From: Natronoarchaeum philippinense
Lineage (GTDB): Archaea; Halobacteriota; Halobacteria; Halobacteriales; Natronoarchaeaceae
DNA length: 64,000 bases
Assembly (NCBI RefSeq): GCF_900215575.1
Contig: NZ_OBEJ01000002.1
Span: 62,001 to 126,000 of the forward strand
Direction: 5' to 3'
Shown here: positions 60,040 through 64,000 of the stretch, piece after piece
How positions within the stretch are numbered: the stretch's first letter is position 1
How the letters are laid out: every line of letters begins with the position of its first letter
Program-made: the position numbers and the translations under genes
Notes under the pieces: generated by a model
Told to the model about the DNA's origin: nothing
Seen by the model: the letters and a program-made list of their open reading frames with translations, nothing else
The model's database searches: none

Positions 60040-61107
60040 ATGGAACCGCTCTGGATCGTCGTCCGAATCGTCGCGGGACTGGCGTTGATTTTGGCCAACG
60101 CCTTCTTCGTCGCCATCGAGTTCGCCCTCACGCGGGCGCGACAGTACCCCGAATCGGAGTTCGCCGAGGCCGGTCTCCAGCGGGCTTGGGACATGACCGA
60201 CGACCTAGAGATCTATCTGACGAGCTGTCAGGTCGGCATCACGGCGTCGAGTATCGCGGTCGGTATCGTCGCCGAGCCGGCGCTGGCGGCGATCTTCGAG
60301 CCGCTGTTTGCGAACACAGCGCTGGCGTCGGTCGGCGCCGGTGCAGTCATCGCGTTCCTGATCATCAACCTCGTCCACCTCACTCACGGCGAGCAGACGC
60401 CGACGTACCTCGGCGTCGAGCGCTCAAAGACGGTCTGTCGGTACGGGGCGGCGCCGCTGTACTGGTTTACCTACATCATCTCGCCGATCATCAGCGTCGG
60501 CGACACGGTTGCGAAGTGGACGCTCGGGCTGATGGGCGTCGAGATGACCGGCGCGTGGCTCGAAACCGAGGCTGATGTGATCGAATCCCGCGCCGAACTT
60601 CGGAACAAGCTCGGGGAAGTTCTCGAACAGGGTGACCTCCCCGAGGAGCGCCGCGGTGAAGTGATGAACGCCTTGGATATCGGCGAGACGCCGGTCGCGG
60701 ATGTGATGGTCCCCCGTGAGGAAATCGTCGCGCTCTCGACGGCCGCCGATCCCGAGGAAAACATCCGACGGGTCAACGAGTCGCCCCACACCCGCTTCCC
60801 GCTGGTCGGTGACAGTCTCGACGATTTCCGCGGCATCGTCTACGTCCCCGAACTGACCCGCCAGTGGGAACAGCTCGGTAAGGGAGAGGTCGACCTCGAG
60901 GAGGTTGCCTACCAGCCGATGGTCGTCGACGCCGACGAGTCGGTCAGCGACGCGGTCGACCAGTTCCAAGAAGCTGGTCAGGAGCTCGCACTCGTCCGCG
61001 ACGGCGAGGAGACCGTCGGGCTCGTCACGACGACTGACACCGTTGAGGAAGTGATGGGCGAACTCCGGGACCCGCTCGACGAGCAGTACGGCTCAAATCA
61101 GGTTTGA
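60040..61107 (+). CDS. CNNM/CorC-type (DUF21 plus CBS) membrane protein
   Basis: A 355-residue protein of the HlyC/CorC (hemolysin-like) family, implicated in magnesium and cobalt efflux. The DUF21 membrane domain holds LALILANAFFVAIEFALTRA, QVGITASSIAVGIVAEPALA and IINLVHLTHGEQTPTYLGVE. Two CBS motifs follow: VADVMVPREEIVALS and YQPMVVDADESVSDAVDQFQ, with FRGIVYVPELTRQ and GLVTTTDTVEEVM as their strand ends. The C-terminal CorC_HlyC domain of longer members is absent. ATG 60040 is preferred; an upstream GTG at 59989 is in frame. Its end overlaps the convergent gene by 15 bases. Confidence 0.85.
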   Translation: MEPLWIVVRIVAGLALILANAFFVAIEFALTRARQYPESEFAEAGLQRAWDMTDDLEIYLTSCQVGITASSIAVGIVAEPALAAIFEPLFANTALASVGAGAVIAFLIINLVHLTHGEQTPTYLGVERSKTVCRYGAAPLYWFTYIISPIISVGDTVAKWTLGLMGVEMTGAWLETEADVIESRAELRNKLGEVLEQGDLPEERRGEVMNALDIGETPVADVMVPREEIVALSTAADPEENIRRVNESPHTRFPLVGDSLDDFRGIVYVPELTRQWEQLGKGEVDLEEVAYQPMVVDADESVSDAVDQFQEAGQELALVRDGEETVGLVTTTDTVEEVMGELRDPLDEQYGSNQV

Positions 61108-61485
61108 CCCGACGAGCAGCAACTCGGATCCAAACAGCGCGAGCGCGGTGAGCGCCGCGACGCCGTAGGCCAGCGCGCCCGCAGCGCGGTCGCGGACGAG
61201 TCTGGCGGCCACCACACAGACGAGCAGCGTGGCGGCCGAGAACCCCGGGATCAACAGGGCGCCGACGACCGGGCCGGCGGTTCGGTCGGCGACGAGACTG
61301 CCGTCGGCGCCGATCGTCCAGTGGATCGTCATCGGATCGGACAGCGTCGCGGCCGCCCAGACGCCGACCGCGACGGTGAACGCGGTCAGCACGACGGCGG
61401 TGGCCTGCAGGGGGCGGTACGCCCGCGCGAGTCGGTCGAGGATCGGTTCCGCGGCGTCGCCGTTCGAGGTGACGGTGATCGGCAT
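61093..61485 (-). CDS. small membrane protein, DUF1648-like
   Basis: A 130-residue protein with three to four hydrophobic helices (LQATAVVLTAFTVAVGVWAA, VVGALLIPGFSAATLLVCVV, GALAYGVAALTALALFGSEL). Between the first two lies DPMTIHWTIGADG, which resembles the P-x-x-x-P-x-H-W-x-x-x-G-x-x-D loop of DUF1648. Function unknown. Divergent from the regulator at 61591. Confidence 0.65.
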   Translation of the reverse strand: MPITVTSNGDAAEPILDRLARAYRPLQATAVVLTAFTVAVGVWAAATLSDPMTIHWTIGADGSLVADRTAGPVVGALLIPGFSAATLLVCVVAARLVRDRAAGALAYGVAALTALALFGSELLLVGSNLI

Positions 61486-61590
61486 CTCGTACGAATGGAC
61501 GACGTGCAGGGATGTAGTACCGCGAGCACGACTTCAGTCGCTGCAGTCGGCGGTACTGATTTATGGTGGTCTCGTGTCGAGTGTGCTACA

Positions 61591-61935
61591 GTGAGTGAGG
61601 ACTGCGAGATCGAAGCCGTCGCGGCGGTGCTCGAAGACGGGACGGCCCGGACGATCCTCACCCAGACGAGTCTGGAACCCATGTCAGCGACCACGTTGAG
61701 CGAGCGCTGTGACGCCTCGAAGCCGACGGTGTATCGGCGGCTGGACGACTTGCGAGAACTCGACTTGCTGGTCGAGCAGACCGAGCCCGATCCGGAGGGC
61801 GGCCACCACCAAACAGTGTACGCGACGAATATGGAACGGATCACCGTCGAACTGCGCGACGGCGAGTTACACCTCAGCGTCGACCGGCGGCCGGACATCG
61901 CCGACCGGTTCACGCGGCTGATCGAGGGGATCTGA
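61591..61935 (+). CDS. winged-helix transcription regulator
   Basis: A 114-residue ArsR/GntR-like winged-helix protein starting at a GTG (VSEDCEIEAVAAVLEDGTAR). The helix-turn-helix is EPMSATTLSERCDASKPTVYRR with RLDDLRELDLLVEQ and a wing (GGHHQTVYATNMERITVEL). It is two bases from the membrane protein gene downstream, an arrangement common in haloarchaea, and probably regulates that operon. Confidence 0.82.
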   Translation: MSEDCEIEAVAAVLEDGTARTILTQTSLEPMSATTLSERCDASKPTVYRRLDDLRELDLLVEQTEPDPEGGHHQTVYATNMERITVELRDGELHLSVDRRPDIADRFTRLIEGI

Positions 61936-61937
61936 CC

Positions 61938-62261
61938 GTGGAGACCGTCCCGCTCCAGCTGGCCGAGACGTTCCGGCCGCCCGACTACGTTATCCTGTTC
62001 AGCCAGCTCAGTGGCCTCGCAAGCGCAGTCATCGGACTGTTCATCGCCTATCAGGCCTATCGGGGCTACCGACGCAACGACTCCCGGCCGATGTTGTTTA
62101 TCGCAATCGGATTCTTCCTCACGCTCGGCATCCCGCTGGCGCTGTTTCCGGCCCAACTCGTGCTTTCGACCGCCGGACGCACTATCGCGCTCGTTATCCA
62201 GCAGTGCAGCCAGCTTGCCGGGCTGTTGACGATCCTCTACGCGCTCCGGATGGAGCCCTGA
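61938..62261 (+). CDS. small three-helix membrane protein, operon partner of the regulator
   Basis: A 107-residue protein starting at GTG 61938 (VETVPLQLAETFRPPDYVIL). Three hydrophobic helices: QLSGLASAVIGLFIAYQAYR, MLFIAIGFFLTLGIPLALFP, TIALVIQQCSQLAGLLTILY. Such proteins commonly follow winged-helix genes in haloarchaea. Function unknown. Converges on the aldo/keto reductase with one base between stops. Confidence 0.75.
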   Translation: METVPLQLAETFRPPDYVILFSQLSGLASAVIGLFIAYQAYRGYRRNDSRPMLFIAIGFFLTLGIPLALFPAQLVLSTAGRTIALVIQQCSQLAGLLTILYALRMEP

Positions 62262-62262
62262 C

Positions 62263-63117
62263 TCAGGCCGTCAGGCGCTCGTACTCCTCGTCGGTGAGTT
62301 CGATCGACGACGCCGCGACGTTCTCTTCGAGATGCTCGATCGAGGACGTGCCAGGAATCGGCAGCATCACGTCGGAGTGTTCGAGCAGCCACGCCAGCCC
62401 GATCTGGTAGCGGGAGGCGTCGTGGGCATCGGCGACCTCGTCCAGCACGGCCTCCTTGTCGCCGAGGTCGCCCGCGCCCAGCGGGAACCACGGAATGAAG
62501 CCGATGCCGGCGTCCTCGCAGGCGTCGAGCACGGCTTCGGACTCGCGGTTGCCGAGGTTGTACTCGTTTTGGACGGTGACGATGTCGGTGATCTCGCGCG
62601 CCGCGTCGAGCTGTTCGGCGTCGACGTTGCTCAGCCCGACGTGACGAATCAGCCCCTCGTCTTGCAACTCAGCCAGCGCCGTCACCGAGTCCTCGAACGG
62701 CGTCTCGGGATCGGGACGGTGGAACTGATAGAGGTCGATCGTCTCGACGCCGAGCCGGTCGAGACTCGACAGGGCGGCGTCCCGCAGGTAGTCGGGATCG
62801 CCCATCGGCAACCAGTCGCCGTCTCGGTTCCGGAGCAGGCCGCCCTTCGTGGCGACGAGCACGTCGTCGCGGTACTCGGGATCGTCGAGCAGCGCCTCGC
62901 GGAGCAGTCGCTCGCTGACGCCGGGGCCGTAGGAGTCGGCGGTGTCGATGAAGTCGACGCCGATATCGACAGCACGTCGGAGCACCGCCTTCGCGTTGTC
63001 TACGTCGTCGGGTTCGCCGATGATCCCTTCGCCCGTGATTCGCATGGCGCCGTAGCCGAGTCGGTGGATCTCGTCGTCGCCGCCAAGCTCGAACGTGTCG
63101 CTCTGGTTTTCGACCAT
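62263..63117 (-). CDS. aldo/keto reductase
   Basis: A 284-residue NADPH-dependent oxidoreductase with a TIM barrel. The catalytic tetrad is visible: Asp and Tyr in VDFIDTADSYGPGVSER, Lys in DVLVATKGGL, and His in IDLYQFHRPDP. Cofactor-binding elements are VGLSNVDAEQL, VQNEYNLGNR and the late LPIPGTSSIEHLEEN (R/S-x-x-x-x-x-N pattern). It reduces a carbonyl compound of unknown identity. Start ATG 63117 (MVENQSDTFELGG). Confidence 0.9.
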   Translation of the reverse strand: MVENQSDTFELGGDDEIHRLGYGAMRITGEGIIGEPDDVDNAKAVLRRAVDIGVDFIDTADSYGPGVSERLLREALLDDPEYRDDVLVATKGGLLRNRDGDWLPMGDPDYLRDAALSSLDRLGVETIDLYQFHRPDPETPFEDSVTALAELQDEGLIRHVGLSNVDAEQLDAAREITDIVTVQNEYNLGNRESEAVLDACEDAGIGFIPWFPLGAGDLGDKEAVLDEVADAHDASRYQIGLAWLLEHSDVMLPIPGTSSIEHLEENVAASSIELTDEEYERLTA

Positions 63118-63220
63118 ACTGTGACGGTGGACGCTCTGCCGGTTAGGGCTGAGGGTAGCGGCGTGCGCGACCGGCGGTCGAAGCGGTCGTGGTCACGTTC
63201 GTCGACCCCGTGGTGCTGAC

Positions 63221-63240
63221 GGCGTCACGACGCCGCGGCG
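63221..63240. repeat. intergenic palindromic repeat, copy 3
   Basis: GGCGTCACGACGCCGCGGCG, one base different from the copies at 27201 and 57085, in the gap between the reductase and the ABC transporter. A further GACGGCGTCCCGG fragment lies at about 63287. Confidence 0.6.
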
Positions 63241-63351
63241 AGGGCAGCGTCCTGCAACGGTACGACGCCGAAGTTGGGGACGCGACGGCGTCCCGGCAAC
63301 ATCCTCGTCGGTCGCGGGGTCTTTGAACCGGGAGAGAGTGCCGGTCGTGTA

Positions 63352-64000
63352 GTGAGCACAGACGACTCCAGCGCGTTCGATCGCTACCGTGAGGACGTCG
63401 ACCGGCCACTGGCCCGACTGTTTCGGGAGTACGGCGTCCCGCGGTGGCGGCTGTTGTCGCTGGGGTTGGTAGCGAACGTGATCGCGCAGGCGGCGTCGCT
63501 GGTGCCGCCGGTCGTACTGGGCGCGGCGATCGACTCGCTGTTTCGGGGCGAGGAGGCCTACAGCCTCCTCTTCGTCCCGCAGGCGTGGATTCCAGCCACG
63601 CCGGAGGCCCAGTTCTGGTTCTCGGTGGCGCTGATCGCCGTATCCTTTCTCGCCACGGCGCTTTTCACGTGGATCTACGGCGTCGTCGGCAACGAGTTCG
63701 CCCACGGCGTGATGTACGCCGTCCGGTCTGACAGCTTCGAGAAGCTGCTGGCGCTGGACATGGCCTTCTTCGACGACAAGCAGACCGGCGAGGTGATGGC
63801 GATTCTGAACAACGACGCCTCGAATCTGGAGCGGTTTCTCGACGACGCCTTGATGAACTCGCTGCGCTTGGTCGTGATGGTCGGCGGTATCGCCGCGGTG
63901 CTTTTCGGGCTCCACCGCCAACTCGCGGCGGTCACGCTCGTCGCGGTCCCGCTGATGGTCGGGTTCACGTGGTGGTTCATGCGCGCGATCGCGCCGCGGT
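63352..64000 (+). CDS. ABC exporter, membrane-domain part (gene runs off the window)
   Basis: The frame opens at GTG 63352 (VSTDDSSAFDRYREDVDRPL) and continues 216 codons to the edge. It is the transmembrane domain of a type IV ABC exporter: PRWRLLSLGLVANVIAQAAS (TM1), VSFLATALFTWIYGVVGNEF (TM2), VRSDSFEKLLALDMAFFDDK followed by QTGEVMAILNNDASNLERFL (the first coupling helix and F-x-D-x-x-x-x-G motif), then further helices. The nucleotide-binding domain is beyond 64000. Substrate unknown. Confidence 0.85.
   Translation, partial: MSTDDSSAFDRYREDVDRPLARLFREYGVPRWRLLSLGLVANVIAQAASLVPPVVLGAAIDSLFRGEEAYSLLFVPQAWIPATPEAQFWFSVALIAVSFLATALFTWIYGVVGNEFAHGVMYAVRSDSFEKLLALDMAFFDDKQTGEVMAILNNDASNLERFLDDALMNSLRLVVMVGGIAAVLFGLHRQLAAVTLVAVPLMVGFTWWFMRAIAPR

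Overview
The window is a GC-rich, strongly acidic-proteome chromosome segment from a haloarchaeon (class Halobacteria). This rests on the twin-arginine/lipobox exports, the TATA-type promoters with leaderless starts, a double histone, an RPA-type single-strand binding protein, an archaeal CCA transferase, archaeal-style tRNA genes, and many small haloarchaea-specific proteins. I cannot fix the genus from sequence alone.

Left chromosomal arm (1-34.7 kb): an IS5-type transposase runs off the left edge next to a zinc alcohol dehydrogenase. It is followed by a SulP anion transporter, a metallophosphoesterase broken by an amber codon, a phospholipase-D-like protein and a Tat-exported beta-helix protein. 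Housekeeping functions follow: DUF373 protein, polyprenyl diphosphate synthase, AMMECR1 protein, nicotinate phosphoribosyltransferase with a nearby nicotinamidase-like hydrolase (NAD salvage), a surface protease-like protein, Nob1, a TctCBA carboxylate uptake operon, a lipoate ligase-like protein, dihydroorotase, three universal stress proteins, a DHH phosphoesterase, and the run RPA - histone - histone-deacetylase-family protein - CCA transferase. tRNA-Arg(GCG), tRNA-Asn(GTT) and tRNA-Met(CAT) lie here.

Provirus (35,021-53,943): a 16-base direct repeat joins the 3' end of tRNA-Met to a copy just past an integrase gene, bounding an element of about 18.9 kb. It carries a pleolipovirus-like structural cassette (small four-helix membrane protein, tiny membrane protein, large Tat-exported spike candidate, two more membrane proteins, P-loop NTPase). 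A left operon encodes small zinc/ribbon-helix-helix proteins. A tightly coupled right operon encodes two zinc proteins, a PCNA-like clamp, an unknown, a TGT/DpdA-like transglycosylase and the integrase. The layout and tRNA-Met target resemble the temperate pleolipovirus SNJ2. Between the modules sits visibly AT-richer cargo (42.1-49.6 kb): a SLATT-like two-helix membrane protein, two unknowns, a second catalytic-domain-only recombinase, a UvrD helicase fused to a RecB/AddB-type nuclease, a C5-cytosine methyltransferase and two winged-helix regulators. This cargo looks like an acquired defence or counter-defence island and, with the transglycosylase, is the most interesting part of the window.

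Right chromosomal arm (54-64 kb): tRNA-Lys(TTT), a siroheme nitrite/sulfite reductase, a CNNM/CorC-type membrane protein, small regulators, an aldo/keto reductase, and an ABC exporter that runs off the right edge. Palindromic and word-substituted repeats are scattered through the chromosome; one pair of hairpins is inserted in frame inside dihydroorotase and a similar pair interrupts a duplicated tRNA-Arg 3' end.
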